From positions 1-38,081 of the IMG/VR virus record IMGVR_UViG_3300043587_000029: a stretch of DNA of 38,081 nt. One strand, written 5' to 3'. Position numbers and translations under genes: made by a program. Of this stretch, positions 7,070-15,105 are shown piece after piece. The notes below the pieces were generated by a model, which ran no database searches, had not been told where the DNA came from, and was given only the letters and a program-made list of their open reading frames with translations. The stretch is from a virus. Within the stretch, counting starts at the first letter, position 1. Every line of letters starts with the position of its first letter.

Positions 7070-8237
7070 GGCGGCGACTTCACCGGTTGTTCCGGTGGTG
7101 TTGAACGAGGTCAGGATCGTCAACAAAGTCTTTAACGCGGCGCTGAGCCGCGCCACCTCGCTGATCGCGCGCACCAACACGCTGCCGATCCTGGGCTGCG
7201 TTTCGTTGGCAGCTGGTAACGGACGCCTCACCATCGAGTCATCGAACATGGAACAGGCGATGCGGCAGAGCGTCGAGATTTCCGGCCAGGGTTTCGGTGG
7301 CGGCTGCGTGGACGCGGAGCGGCTGGTGGCGGTGGTCAAGCGGCTACCTCCGGACGGGGAGACGACCTTGGACTTTACCGGCGCGGCGCTGGTGTTGCGT
7401 TGCGGCACGGTGCGGGCGACGCTCACGGCGTGGCCGGTCGCCGACTTCCCCGTGTTCAGCGTGCGTGACGAGGAGAGCGTTTCCTTCGCGATGCCGGGGA
7501 TCGCCCTGGCCACCATTCTGGAAGCGGTCGATCACGCGGTCAGTCAGGAGCAAACCCGGTTCTATCTGTGCGGGGTCTGCCTTGAGGCCGTGGGCGAGGG
7601 GGAGGACGCGAGGTTGCGCGCCGCGGCGACCAACGGCAACGACCTGGCGCTGGCGACGACGGCCCTGCCAGAGGGAGCCGAGACGATGCCGCGTATCATC
7701 ATCCCCTCCCCGGCGGCGGCGGAATTGAAGAAGACGTTGCGCGGCCACGAGGTGGTCGATTTGAAGGTCAATCCCGCCGCCATCGTGGTCACCATGGGCG
7801 ACCTCGTGCTGTCCTCCAAATTGATCTCGGCGAGTTTTCCCAACTGCGACCGGGTCGTTCCTGGGCCTGGGCCGCATGTGCTGACGGTCAGTCCCAAGGC
7901 GCTGATCGACGTGATCGAACTGGCCTCGCTGTTCACCAAGGACGAAAAGAAGAAGCCGTGGGTCCGCATGGCGTTCACCGATCACGGGGTGGGTGTGCGC
8001 GGCGGCGAGGGCAACGACCAGATCGTCGCTGAACTGCCCGCCGAATCCTTTACCTATGCGGGGCCGCGGCTGGAACTGAACCTGACCGCCTTCTCGCTGG
8101 TCGAACCGGCCAAGGTCATGGCCACCTGGCGACCGGAAGCGCGGCTGGTATTTTCGCTGTGGCCGGAAGCGCCGTTCCTGTGCGTGCCAACGGAGGGCGA
8201 GGATGTTATTTTCGTGAGCGGCCCGCTGAAGGGATGA
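7017..8237 (+). CDS. dnaN: DNA polymerase III beta sliding clamp homologue
   Basis: A 406-residue protein with the three-domain DnaN pattern. N-terminal NTLPILGCVSLAAGNGRLTI and SSNMEQ, central DHAVSQEQTRFYLCGVCLEA and AAATNGNDLAL, then IIPSPAAAELKKTL and ISASFPNCDRVVP. The clamp encircles DNA and tethers the polymerase and other enzymes. It has a basic ~28-residue N-terminal extension (TRKPRAKAAATG) beyond the usual start. Bacterial clamps are ~370 residues, so the length is slightly long. No DNA polymerase gene is visible in this window, so the clamp may serve the host polymerase or one encoded elsewhere. Confidence 0.88.
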   Translation: MSEVKTRKPRAKAAATGEAATSPVVPVVLNEVRIVNKVFNAALSRATSLIARTNTLPILGCVSLAAGNGRLTIESSNMEQAMRQSVEISGQGFGGGCVDAERLVAVVKRLPPDGETTLDFTGAALVLRCGTVRATLTAWPVADFPVFSVRDEESVSFAMPGIALATILEAVDHAVSQEQTRFYLCGVCLEAVGEGEDARLRAAATNGNDLALATTALPEGAETMPRIIIPSPAAAELKKTLRGHEVVDLKVNPAAIVVTMGDLVLSSKLISASFPNCDRVVPGPGPHVLTVSPKALIDVIELASLFTKDEKKKPWVRMAFTDHGVGVRGGEGNDQIVAELPAESFTYAGPRLELNLTAFSLVEPAKVMATWRPEARLVFSLWPEAPFLCVPTEGEDVIFVSGPLKG

Positions 8238-8797
8238 CGCAGCCCTGGACACGCTCGCATCGCGCCGACCCGGTGGCGGCGCGGATCGCGGATCGACACT
8301 ACAACCGCCAGAAGATCGGTGCGCCGCAGTTCGTCCCGCCAGGCTCCTGCGCCGTGTTCATCACCCGGTGCGGTCGCGGGCTGTGGGTCACCTCCGCGCC
8401 GATTGCCCGGTATGTGCGGCATGCCTGGGCCGGGGCCTGGGTGTGTTCGGTGTTCCGCTCGGAGGGGGCTGGCGTGGCGTCGGATCTGATCCGCATGGCG
8501 GTCGCCGCGACACGCGCTCACTACGGCGTGACGCCGCCGCTCGGCATGGTGACGTTCATCGACCGCGATGAGGTCAGGCCGATCATGGTGCGCGGCACGC
8601 CCACCTGGGGCTGGACCTGGCGCAAGGCCGGGTTCCGCGTGGCGGGCGAGACGAAGGGCGGCTTGCTGGCGTTGCGGCTGTGCCCGGAGGATATGCCGGA
8701 ACCCTGCGCGGCGGGGCAGCGCGCCCTGTTGGGGACGGCGCTGTTCGATACCGCCATGGACTGGCGACACGATCAAACCGGAGGACGTTATGAATGA
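8234..8797 (+). CDS. Conserved phage protein, possible GNAT/Mom-like fold
   Basis: A 187-residue protein overlapping the clamp stop by 4 nt (ATGA). Distinctive features are ADRHYNRQKIGAPQFVPPG near the N-terminus, LWVTSAP, and a C-terminal part with MVTFIDRDEVRPI, WTWRKAGFRVAGETKGG. The strand/helix order and the final 'GFR-x-GxT' pattern recall GNAT-like acyltransferase folds, including the phage Mom family that modifies adenine, but this is a structural guess. I recall similar unannotated proteins in phages and actinobacteria. Its place between the clamp and DNA-metabolism genes suggests a DNA-related role. Confidence 0.55.
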   Translation: MTQPWTRSHRADPVAARIADRHYNRQKIGAPQFVPPGSCAVFITRCGRGLWVTSAPIARYVRHAWAGAWVCSVFRSEGAGVASDLIRMAVAATRAHYGVTPPLGMVTFIDRDEVRPIMVRGTPTWGWTWRKAGFRVAGETKGGLLALRLCPEDMPEPCAAGQRALLGTALFDTAMDWRHDQTGGRYE

Positions 8798-9021
8798 AGG
8801 CACCACCAAGCGGAGCCACGCTCTGGGAGGTTCGGACCCTGGCCAATCAGTATCTGGGCCTGGGCGGGATGAACATGCTGGATCAACCGGATCATTACCG
8901 GAAAGCGATCATAGCCGAGGCGCTGTGCCTCTTGGCCGATACGATACAAAAGGAACGTGGCGTGCGTACAAACCCCGCGGAGCGGGACGTTACCGTCCGC
9001 TCATTCCCGCGGTCCAGTTGA
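8794..9021 (+). CDS. Hypothetical protein
   Basis: A 75-residue protein starting at an ATG overlapping the upstream stop (ATGA). Residues ~27-55 (LDQPDHYRKAIIAEALCLLA) look like a real helical segment; the last ~20 residues look less protein-like. Another frame is open across the same DNA (from 8790 to 9236), so the boundary between the two genes is uncertain. Confidence 0.5.
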   Translation: MKAPPSGATLWEVRTLANQYLGLGGMNMLDQPDHYRKAIIAEALCLLADTIQKERGVRTNPAERDVTVRSFPRSS

Positions 9022-9035
9022 GGGTCTGCCGTCAG

Positions 9036-9236
9036 ATGGCGGATGATCTGCGCTGGGAACATGGCCAGGGCATGCCACCGATCATGTTGACCGGCGGCGG
9101 TGGCGACATCGTGTCGATCACCCGCCTGGAAGCGGCGATCCGGATGGATGCCCAGGCGGCGCGCTGGGAACTTGAGATCAGGACCGGCGAGTTGAACCTG
9201 TATGATCGTAAGCTGATGGGAGCGGCTCCGCGATGA
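9036..9236 (+). CDS. Hypothetical protein
   Basis: A 66-residue protein (MADDLRWEHGQG..., RLEAAIRMDAQAARWELEI). The ATG at 9036 has GAGGG 11 nt upstream; a TTG at 9018 that overlaps the previous stop is an alternative that adds six residues. The frame is open upstream to 8790, so an N-terminal extension is possible. No family is recognised. Confidence 0.5.
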   Translation: MADDLRWEHGQGMPPIMLTGGGGDIVSITRLEAAIRMDAQAARWELEIRTGELNLYDRKLMGAAPR

Positions 9237-9565
9237 CGTGGCGGCTGAAGCGCACGCGTCAGTGTGTTTCCTGTCCATGGCGGGTGGCGACGGACCCGGC
9301 GCGCGATATCCCCAATGGTTACGATGTCGAGAAACACCGGGCGCTGGCCTCGACCATCGCCACGCCGGGTAGCTGGGTGGATAATCCCGACGTCATGGCG
9401 TGCCACGAGACGGAGGACAGCCACTGCGTCGGCTGGTTGGTGAACCAGCTAGGCCCAGGCAACAACATTCCGCTGCGGATCAGGATCAGGAATTGCGAGA
9501 ATGCCGGGAATATCCGGCTGCGCGGCGAACAGCATGAGATGTTTGAGGATACGTTACCGGAATGA
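9233..9565 (+). CDS. DUF6283 family protein
   Basis: A 110-residue protein with the features I associate with DUF6283: CVSCPWRVATDPARDIPNG near the N-terminus, VMACHETEDSHCVGWLVNQL in the middle and IRLRGEQHEMFEDTLP at the end. Conserved Cys/His residues (CxxC, then CHE and HC) suggest a metal site. Function is unknown; such genes occur in phages and actinobacteria. It overlaps the upstream gene by 4 nt. Confidence 0.78.
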   Translation: MTWRLKRTRQCVSCPWRVATDPARDIPNGYDVEKHRALASTIATPGSWVDNPDVMACHETEDSHCVGWLVNQLGPGNNIPLRIRIRNCENAGNIRLRGEQHEMFEDTLPE

Positions 9566-9897
9566 TATGCGCGCGGCCAGGATGCGGACACGAGATCCCA
9601 ACGGGACCGGGGCACAGGGCGATGAAGAGCAAGAAGTTTTGCTCATCGGACTGCCAGCAGAAATGCCAGCGTGGCAAAGCCGATAAGGAGCGGCGCGTGG
9701 CGTGGCATCTGTTCCGATATATGCAGAGGAATTCGCCAGTGGCGTTGGCTAAACTGATGAAGATGATGAGCGAGGAGAGGGAGAGGAATGTACGACCGAG
9801 GGGAAAGCCAAAAGGAACGGGCGTGGCATCCGGCGGCACTGGAATTGCTCGACCGGCTGGTGCTGTCGAACATGTACGTCGGCGCGATCAGGGGTAG
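9562..9897 (+). CDS. Zinc-ribbon-like small protein
   Basis: An 111-residue protein. The N-terminus has CARPGCGHEI and KFCSSDCQQKCQRG, a four-Cys zinc-binding arrangement, followed by a basic helical region. The C-terminal ~36 residues overlap the next gene and are low-complexity, so they are probably a passenger of that frame. Coupled to the previous gene by ATGA. It may bind nucleic acid; function is unknown. Confidence 0.6.
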   Translation: MICARPGCGHEIPTGPGHRAMKSKKFCSSDCQQKCQRGKADKERRVAWHLFRYMQRNSPVALAKLMKMMSEERERNVRPRGKPKGTGVASGGTGIARPAGAVEHVRRRDQG

Positions 9898-10075
9898 GAT
9901 GCGGGCGGTGCTTGGTTGGTATCCCTCAGAGCATGAGGTGCTGTGGCAAGCGGGGCGGTGGAATCGCAATCCGCCGCCATCGTCGCCCTCGCGGCCAGCG
10001 AAGCCAATGCCGGCACCGGATCGGCCAAAGCTGGGACCGGGCGGATTCACCATGCTGGGAGGACGCGCGCGGTGA
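9788..10075 (+). CDS. Hypothetical protein
   Basis: A 95-residue protein with a very strong Shine-Dalgarno (GAGGAGAGGGAGAGG) before the ATG, which lies inside the upstream gene (110-nt overlap). Residues ~13-55 (AALELLDRLVLSNMYVGAIR, then YPSEHEVLWQAGRW) are helical and could form a helix-turn-helix; the C-terminus is Pro-rich. Possible DNA-binding protein, not assigned. Confidence 0.6.
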   Translation: MYDRGESQKERAWHPAALELLDRLVLSNMYVGAIRGRMRAVLGWYPSEHEVLWQAGRWNRNPPPSSPSRPAKPMPAPDRPKLGPGGFTMLGGRAR

Positions 10076-10133
10076 GGCTATGCTCGGCTGGCGTTGACCG
10101 CGACGGGTTCCAACTGTCGGGCGGCGGAACCCC

Positions 10134-10601
10134 GTGAGCGGTGTTCACTGGAGCAGCGCGCCGCCCGACCGGGTGATCACGATGAAGCGTGGCCCCTCGA
10201 CCAACGCCTTGTGGATCAGAGGAAATGGGCGGGCACGCGTGCGCTCACCCGACTATGTGAAGTGGATCAACGAAGCGGGCTGGGAAGTGAAGATGCAGAT
10301 GGTTGGCATGCCCATCGTGGCGTGCCGGTTTAACTGCGTCATCGAGGTTCCTGTTAGCCGCCGTGACTCGGACAACTGGATCAAGGCGACGCTGGATCTG
10401 CTGGAGCATGTCGGCGTGATCAGCAATGACGGCAATGTTTCTGAGTTGGCCGTGCGCCCCGTGGAGCGTTCGGATGTCATGGTGGCGCTGTGGCTTTTAC
10501 CAGGCATGACCGGCGTCAGGCCACAGGCCCCACCGCGCTACGTGGGCAAGGAATGGCGTCGGCCAAAGGTGAAGGGGTTGCAATGGCGGTTGCCGTTGTA
10601 G
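10134..10601 (+). CDS. rusA: RusA-like Holliday junction resolvase
   Basis: A 155-residue protein predicted to cleave four-way DNA junctions in recombination or before packaging. The RusA pattern is seen: RVITMKRGPSTNALW (N-terminal strand), CVIEVPVSRRDSDNWIKATLDLL with Asp78 and Asp80, and VISNDGNVSEL with Asp99; these acidic residues correspond to the metal-binding set. I chose the GTG at 10134 because the first strand of the fold precedes the internal ATG. A 21-codon frame (10072-10137) links this gene to the previous one through GTGA overlaps at both ends. Confidence 0.82.
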   Translation: MSGVHWSSAPPDRVITMKRGPSTNALWIRGNGRARVRSPDYVKWINEAGWEVKMQMVGMPIVACRFNCVIEVPVSRRDSDNWIKATLDLLEHVGVISNDGNVSELAVRPVERSDVMVALWLLPGMTGVRPQAPPRYVGKEWRRPKVKGLQWRLPL

Positions 10602-10852
10602 GCCGCGCCACGTTCGCGTGGGCGATCCTGCACCGTTCGGCGAACCTTTTGGACGGCGACCGCTCGTGGTTGGAGGGCGCGCCGAACGGCACGACCGGCA
10701 CCCGGCTGTTCGCCACCCGGCGCGAGGCGCGAGCCTGGTGTCTGGAACAGCATGGCTGGATCAGGCGACGGCCAGACGCGCGAGTCGAGCCGCATGGCAT
10801 GTTCATACCCAAGGTGGTGCGGGTGCGAATCGAGATTGAAATTTACCCTTGA
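10583..10852 (+). CDS. Small hypothetical protein
   Basis: An 89-residue protein with AAGGGG before the ATG, overlapping the rusA stop by 19 nt. It contains LFATRREARAWCLEQHGW and ends in a strand (VVRVRIEIEIYP). Small phage proteins of this type pair a short substrate-like sheet with an 'F-x-TRREAR' helix; function is unknown. Confidence 0.65.
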   Translation: MAVAVVGRATFAWAILHRSANLLDGDRSWLEGAPNGTTGTRLFATRREARAWCLEQHGWIRRRPDARVEPHGMFIPKVVRVRIEIEIYP

Positions 10853-10887
10853 CGTGACCCGGAAATGGGTGACAACTGGAACCCACG

Positions 10888-11058
10888 ATGAACGAGACAT
10901 CCAAACAGTCCGTGAATTTCACGAGGCCGCAACTCAACTATCTGCGAGACGAGGCGGATAGACTCGGAATCACCGTGTCTGATCTGATCCGCCGTATCGT
11001 GGATCAATTTCGAGGAAACAAACATGCCAGACGGAATCGTGACGAAGCGGCGAACTAA
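10888..11058 (+). CDS. Ribbon-helix-helix (Arc/CopG-like) regulator
   Basis: A 56-residue protein. SVNFTRPQLNYLRDEADRLG gives one beta strand and a first helix, then ITVSDLIRRIVDQF a second helix: the RHH fold, which binds DNA as a dimer through the paired strands. The basic C-terminus (KHARRNRD) overlaps the next gene by 35 nt. A probable local autoregulator of the recombination genes. The upstream 35 nt are non-coding and contain TTGACG (10849-10854) but no good -10. Confidence 0.72.
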   Translation: MNETSKQSVNFTRPQLNYLRDEADRLGITVSDLIRRIVDQFRGNKHARRNRDEAAN

Positions 11059-11941
11059 GCTGTTGGGGACGGCGGCGACGGTTATTAAGCAGCGGCATCC
11101 GACGATGCTTTTGTATGGTGGAGCGGGCGTCGGCAAGACGATGCTGACGACACAGTTTCCTGATGTATACTTTATTGATTCCGAGGGTGGAGCGACACAG
11201 CCAGAGTATCGCGGAAAGCTGCGTGACGCTGGCGCTTTGTATCTTGGTCCCGACGATGGGGCCGCATCGATGGATGTGGTGCTGGATCAGGTTCGCGCGC
11301 TGGCGACGACACCGCATGATCGCAAGACCCTGGTCATCGATTCGATCACCAAGCTGTTCGCCAACGAGGTGGCGCGCGAAGCCGAGAGGCTGTTTGACGC
11401 TGGCAAGAAGAACGAGTTCGGCGCTGACAGAAAGCCCGCCGTCAATCAGATGCGCCAACTCGTGGCGTGGCTCCCCCGACTCTCGATGAACGTCATCCTG
11501 ACGGCGGGTGAGGTCGCTGAGTGGGGCCTGATCAATGGCGAGCGGGCACAGGTCGGCACCACGTTCGATGCCTGGGTACGCCTGGAATACGAACTCGATC
11601 TGGCGATCAACATGTTCAAGGCCGGTTCGCGCAGGATGGCGCGGGTGCGGAAGACCCGGCTGGCGGCGTTCGCGCAAGGCGACACGTTCGAATGCACTTA
11701 TGAAGAGTTCGCCGCGCGCATCGGCGGCGTGATCGAGGAAGCGCCGGAACCGGAGAAGTTCGCGACACCGGTCCAGTTGGCCGAGGTGGCGCGGTTGCTG
11801 GACATCGTTCGTCTCGATGAGGGAACGGTCGATAAGTGGCTCGCCGCCGCCAACGTCAGTTCGTGGGATGAGATGTCGGAGGAGCGGGTGGCCAAGGCCA
11901 TCGCGTATCTCCAGGGCAAGATCGCCCCGGCGGGTGGGTGA
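11024..11941 (+). CDS. Sak4-like RecA-fold ATPase (phage AAA_24 family)
   Basis: A 305-residue protein with Walker A GGAGVGKT (residues 32-39), an acidic IDSEGG strand near 51, and Walker B LVIDSIT (103-109). The order fits the phage RecA-like NTPases of the Sak4/AAA_24 type, which act in single-strand annealing recombination. The C-terminal ~70 residues (VQLAEVARLLDIVRL..., VAKAIAYLQGK) are helical, typical of the family. It sits three genes before an SSB-like DUF669 gene, a pairing known in phages. The start overlaps the RHH gene. Confidence 0.82.
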   Translation: MPDGIVTKRRTKLLGTAATVIKQRHPTMLLYGGAGVGKTMLTTQFPDVYFIDSEGGATQPEYRGKLRDAGALYLGPDDGAASMDVVLDQVRALATTPHDRKTLVIDSITKLFANEVAREAERLFDAGKKNEFGADRKPAVNQMRQLVAWLPRLSMNVILTAGEVAEWGLINGERAQVGTTFDAWVRLEYELDLAINMFKAGSRRMARVRKTRLAAFAQGDTFECTYEEFAARIGGVIEEAPEPEKFATPVQLAEVARLLDIVRLDEGTVDKWLAAANVSSWDEMSEERVAKAIAYLQGKIAPAGG

Positions 11942-12303
11942 TGGAGGGGTTCGATTCCGCCTACATCGAGATCGGCCTGAAGGATGAACTGACCGCGATC
12001 AACGCCATGGCGGCGGCGGAATGCACGATCATGGCGATGCGGCGATATCCGTTCGCGGAGATCTCGCTGGTGATCGGCGGCTTCGATGACGATCCGCGCG
12101 AGGTCTGGGACATTCCGGAAGCGAAAGAATATTTCGAGATGTTCATCGACGCGATGTTTATTCTCAACGCGCCTCCGGCCAGGCAATGGCGGATGGATAA
12201 AGCCACCATGGGTGTCGTCGCCATGTGTTGCGGTTTCGGAAGGATCATTGGCCGTGATCCAAAGACCGGTGCTTACGATATCCGGATCGCCTGGAAGGAA
12301 TGA
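11941..12303 (+). CDS. Hypothetical protein
   Basis: A 120-residue acidic protein (FDSAYIEIGLKDELTAINAM..., then IPEAKEYFEMFIDAMFIL). I used the ATG at 11941, which overlaps the upstream TGA; a GTG three nt earlier is equally possible. No domain is recognised. Its position between Sak4-like and DUF669 genes suggests a recombination-linked role. Confidence 0.65.
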   Translation: MEGFDSAYIEIGLKDELTAINAMAAAECTIMAMRRYPFAEISLVIGGFDDDPREVWDIPEAKEYFEMFIDAMFILNAPPARQWRMDKATMGVVAMCCGFGRIIGRDPKTGAYDIRIAWKE

Positions 12304-12527
12304 AGTTCGTTCCGGTGCCCTCGCGCTCGCCGCGGATCTTGCGGAAGGAGACGCTGGACACCGACCCGCCCATCGCACTGGAGCTGGTGTTCGATCCAGT
12401 GGCGAAGCGAAACATCCTGTCACTCGGCATCGGGCGCGGCCCGGTGCGCCGGGTCTGGCTCGATGAAGGCAACGTCGCCAGACTGGTGTCGTTGATTGTG
12501 TCTTTAACAATGGAGCGCGTACGATGA
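12300..12527 (+). CDS. Hypothetical protein
   Basis: A 75-residue protein (MKFVPVPSRSPRILRKETL..., ending VARLVSLIVSLTMERVR). It overlaps both neighbours by 4 nt (ATGA), so it is translationally coupled to the DUF669 gene. No motif is recognised. Confidence 0.65.
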   Translation: MKFVPVPSRSPRILRKETLDTDPPIALELVFDPVAKRNILSLGIGRGPVRRVWLDEGNVARLVSLIVSLTMERVR

Positions 12528-13024
12528 AGTTAGTCACCACGATTTCGAAAGAAGAGGCGGACAAGGGCGGCAACTTCGTGCCGTGGCCCGCGGGCACCTA
12601 TGACTTCGAAGTGGAGAACGCGGAGGACGAGATGTCCAAGGCGTCCGGTCGTGAGCAAATGAAGCTGACCATCAACATCTTCAATGATCGGGGTGAGCAA
12701 CGGAAGATATTTGATTACCTGGGCGCGGATGAGAAGTCGGCCTGGAAAGTCAGACACTTCTGTGGCGCGGTGGGCCTGATCCCAGAATATGAGAGCGGTG
12801 AACTGCAAGCTTATGACTGCATGGGTAAGCAGGGGCGGCTCACCATCAACGTGCGCCCCGCGCGCGGCGAGTATGGTCCGTCCAACAGCGTGCGCGACTA
12901 CGTGCAGCGTGATGAGAGCGCGACCGCCTCGCGGCCAGCCACGCCGCGACCGGCGACCGCCGCCCCGGCGGCGCGCAAGCCGGTCCCGGCTGGCAACGTG
13001 GATGATGACGCCATCCCGTTCTGA
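12524..13024 (+). CDS. DUF669 family, SSB-like protein
   Basis: A 166-residue protein. Residues ~20-125 match DUF669 (PAGTYDFEVENAEDE, MKLTINIFNDRGE, KVRHFCGAVGL, GRLTINVRP). A Pro/Ala-rich linker leads to the C-terminal tip DDDAIPF, almost identical to the acidic tail with which bacterial SSB recruits partner proteins. This strongly suggests a phage single-stranded DNA-binding protein working with the Sak4-like ATPase and helicase encoded beside it. Coupled to the upstream gene by a 4-nt overlap. Confidence 0.83.
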   Translation: MKLVTTISKEEADKGGNFVPWPAGTYDFEVENAEDEMSKASGREQMKLTINIFNDRGEQRKIFDYLGADEKSAWKVRHFCGAVGLIPEYESGELQAYDCMGKQGRLTINVRPARGEYGPSNSVRDYVQRDESATASRPATPRPATAAPAARKPVPAGNVDDDAIPF

Positions 13025-13062
13025 TCTGGAGGTTTTCATAGACCGGATCGAGGGGAGGTTGT

Positions 13063-13353
13063 TTGGCGAATTTTAAGGATGACGACGTGAACAGGGGTGT
13101 GCCGGGTGTCGTGCGGGATTTTATCCCGCCCGACACGCCGCCGCACTGGACCGGCCTTTTGTGGAAGAACAAGGACGGCTCGCTCGGCATGACGATCAAT
13201 GATTTGCTGAACTGGCCGATCCATTTAATCGGCACTCTTGAAGCTGGCGTCTATTACTTTCGTGGCTGGCGCGGCCAGGTGCCGGCGGAAATTCATTTCC
13301 CGCTGATCGACGGGCCGCTGCCCGATGATGGTGAGGTTAAGGAAGAAGAATGA
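13063..13353 (+). CDS. Hypothetical protein, TTG start
   Basis: A 96-residue protein. GGGGAGG lies ~6 nt before the TTG at 13063, the best-supported start. It has several Trp and aromatic residues (PPHWTGLLWKNKDG, VYYFRGWRGQ) and an acidic tail (DDGEVKEEE). No family is recognised. Confidence 0.6.
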   Translation: MANFKDDDVNRGVPGVVRDFIPPDTPPHWTGLLWKNKDGSLGMTINDLLNWPIHLIGTLEAGVYYFRGWRGQVPAEIHFPLIDGPLPDDGEVKEEE

Positions 13354-13553
13354 CGCGCCAAGGGTCCACCTCGTTCAGCCATGAGGGGCCGGAATGCCCT
13401 GGCTGCGGCCACACATGGAAACTCGATGAGTCACACTACTTCGATGAGGGCGGCTACGAATTACATTGTGATGAATGCGAAACAGATTTTTCCGTGCAGC
13501 CGACCGCCCTGTGGTCGTGGACCGGCAGGAAAATAACAGAGGAAGAAGATTAA
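13350..13553 (+). CDS. Zinc-ribbon protein
   Basis: A 67-residue protein with CPGCGHTW and LHCDECETDF, i.e. two CxxC pairs about 25 residues apart, the signature of a zinc ribbon. Starts at an ATGA overlap and ends at a TAATG overlap with the helicase gene. Probably a nucleic-acid or protein adaptor; function is unknown. Confidence 0.7.
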   Translation: MTRQGSTSFSHEGPECPGCGHTWKLDESHYFDEGGYELHCDECETDFSVQPTALWSWTGRKITEEED

Positions 13554-14836
13554 TGGACGCGAGCGTGAGTGGCGGGGCCGGTATCATCCTGACCGAGGAT
13601 CAGGAACGGGCGAAGCGGGAGATCGAGGCGTCCATCGAAATGCGGCGGCGGCATCTGCTGACCGGATCAGCCGGGACCGGCAAGACCACCCTGGTGCAGA
13701 TCATCGCCCGCGAGGCGTCGGCGCGGGGCGTGGACGTGCGGCTGGCCGCGCCGACGCATAAAGCGGCGGGGGTGTTGCGCGCCAGGCTGGGACTGCCCTG
13801 CGGGACCATCCATTCGCTGTTGAAGCTGCGGCCAAAGACCGACCGGGACAAACAGGTCTTCGTTCGCTCGGCCAACGCCAAACCGGTCGATGGCACGCTG
13901 TTTATCCTGGACGAATGCTCGATGCTCGGTGAGGAGTTGATGAAGCATGTCAGGCGTTGGCTCGATGGCAAGGCGGTTATCTTCGTGGGTGATCCGGCCC
14001 AGATTCCGCCAGTGGGTGAGGATCACTCTGAATCGTTTGAGGTGGTTCCGGCTTCGCACCTGACCACGGTGGTGCGCCAGGCGGCGGGCAATCCCATCAT
14101 CGCCGCCGCCCAGGCGATCCGGCTGACGCAGGACGATCCGGACGCGGCGATGGACTGGTCGTGGTGCGCGCCTGTCCGCGTCGGCGATCTCGGCGTGTTC
14201 GTGCCACCCCGTGGCCAGATCGATGTATGGCTGAAGAAGGCGTTCATGTCCGAGGAGTTTTTGGACGATCCGGATTTCGCTCGCTACCTGTGCCACACCA
14301 ATGATCGCGTGCTGCATGTCAATACGCGTGTCCGGGTCTGGAAGTATGGCGAGGACGCGAAGCGGTCGCCGTATCTGCCAGGCGAGATGCTGTTGATGCG
14401 CTCACCGTTTCTCATCGGTGATGAGATCACCATCGCCACCAACGAGGAGGTGCGCGTTCTGGCGATTGTTTTATCCACGCAACGTGGCGTCGGCACCTGG
14501 GCGATCCAGGTGAAGACCGACAAGGACGAGACGCATCTGATCCACGTTCCGCGCGACTGGAACGAATACCAGATGGCGTATGCCAACTTGCGCGATGAGT
14601 GCCGCGGCGGGAGCCAGGAGTGGGACGCGCTGCACGAGTTCACCGGAGCGTTCGTCAGGGCGCAATCGATCTACGCGATGACGCTGCATGCCAGTCAGGG
14701 ATCGACGTTCCAATGGGTGTTTTTGGACATCCCCAACACGCGGGCGCGGATGATGGATAACCCGCTGGAAGTGCGGCGGCTTTTGTATACCGGTGCGACG
14801 CGCGCGGCGAAGGGTCTGGTACTGGTGGGGGTGTGA
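13553..14836 (+). CDS. SF1 DNA helicase, RecD/Dda-like
   Basis: A 427-residue protein. Motif I GSAGTGKTT (38-46), motif II LFILDECSML with Asp120-Glu121, motif III GDPAQIPPVG (146-155), an arginine in VVRQ (~175), motif V HASQGSTF (379-386) and motif VI YTGATRA (412-418). This is the SF1B arrangement of RecD2/Dda helicases, which unwind DNA 5' to 3' and restart replication. The start at 13553 overlaps the upstream TAA (TAATG); the in-frame extension upstream belongs to the zinc-ribbon gene region. Confidence 0.9.
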   Translation: MDASVSGGAGIILTEDQERAKREIEASIEMRRRHLLTGSAGTGKTTLVQIIAREASARGVDVRLAAPTHKAAGVLRARLGLPCGTIHSLLKLRPKTDRDKQVFVRSANAKPVDGTLFILDECSMLGEELMKHVRRWLDGKAVIFVGDPAQIPPVGEDHSESFEVVPASHLTTVVRQAAGNPIIAAAQAIRLTQDDPDAAMDWSWCAPVRVGDLGVFVPPRGQIDVWLKKAFMSEEFLDDPDFARYLCHTNDRVLHVNTRVRVWKYGEDAKRSPYLPGEMLLMRSPFLIGDEITIATNEEVRVLAIVLSTQRGVGTWAIQVKTDKDETHLIHVPRDWNEYQMAYANLRDECRGGSQEWDALHEFTGAFVRAQSIYAMTLHASQGSTFQWVFLDIPNTRARMMDNPLEVRRLLYTGATRAAKGLVLVGV

Positions 14837-15045
14837 TGACCAGCTTCTGGAACGGCGAGCCGACGTTCCCCGCCAGGATCACTTTTAGTTTCGGGGACGA
14901 AGCGGTGAAGATCGTCCTGAACGCCGATGGAACGTATGAAGGCGACGCGGCGGCGATGCGGGCCGCGATGGAGCGTTCGCGTGGCGGTGAGTCGCATCCG
15001 GTGATCCTCGCCTGGCTGCTGCTGCGGGCGATGGAGAAGGGCTGA
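14836..15045 (+). CDS. Hypothetical protein
   Basis: A 69-residue protein (MTSFWNGEPTFPARITFSFG, then VKIVLNADGTYEGD and a C-terminal helix). The ATG overlaps the helicase stop (TGATG); a GTG three nt upstream is an alternative. No domain is recognised. Confidence 0.6.
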   Translation: MTSFWNGEPTFPARITFSFGDEAVKIVLNADGTYEGDAAAMRAAMERSRGGESHPVILAWLLLRAMEKG

Positions 15046-15054
15046 CGGGTTTCA

Positions 15055-15087
15055 CGACCGGCGTATAACGGTCGCCCCCAAAGGGGG
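15055..15087 (+). other. Two adjacent hairpins before the prim-pol gene
   Basis: CGACCG/CGGTCG with an 8-nt loop is followed directly by CCCCC-AAA-GGGGG. There is no T-run after them, so a terminator is unlikely; they may affect translation or RNA processing in the 60-nt gap before the prim-pol gene. Confidence 0.5.
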
Positions 15088-15105
15088 TGATGGTGGGGGG
15101 ATGGG

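Noticed and set aside
7344-8252. Long antisense frame across the clamp gene
   Set aside because: High-GC shadow frame; the + strand frame encodes a clear DnaN homologue.
10072-10137. 21-codon GTG frame between 10075 and rusA
   Set aside because: It links its neighbours by overlaps but is very short and lacks a ribosome site or family; not called as a gene.
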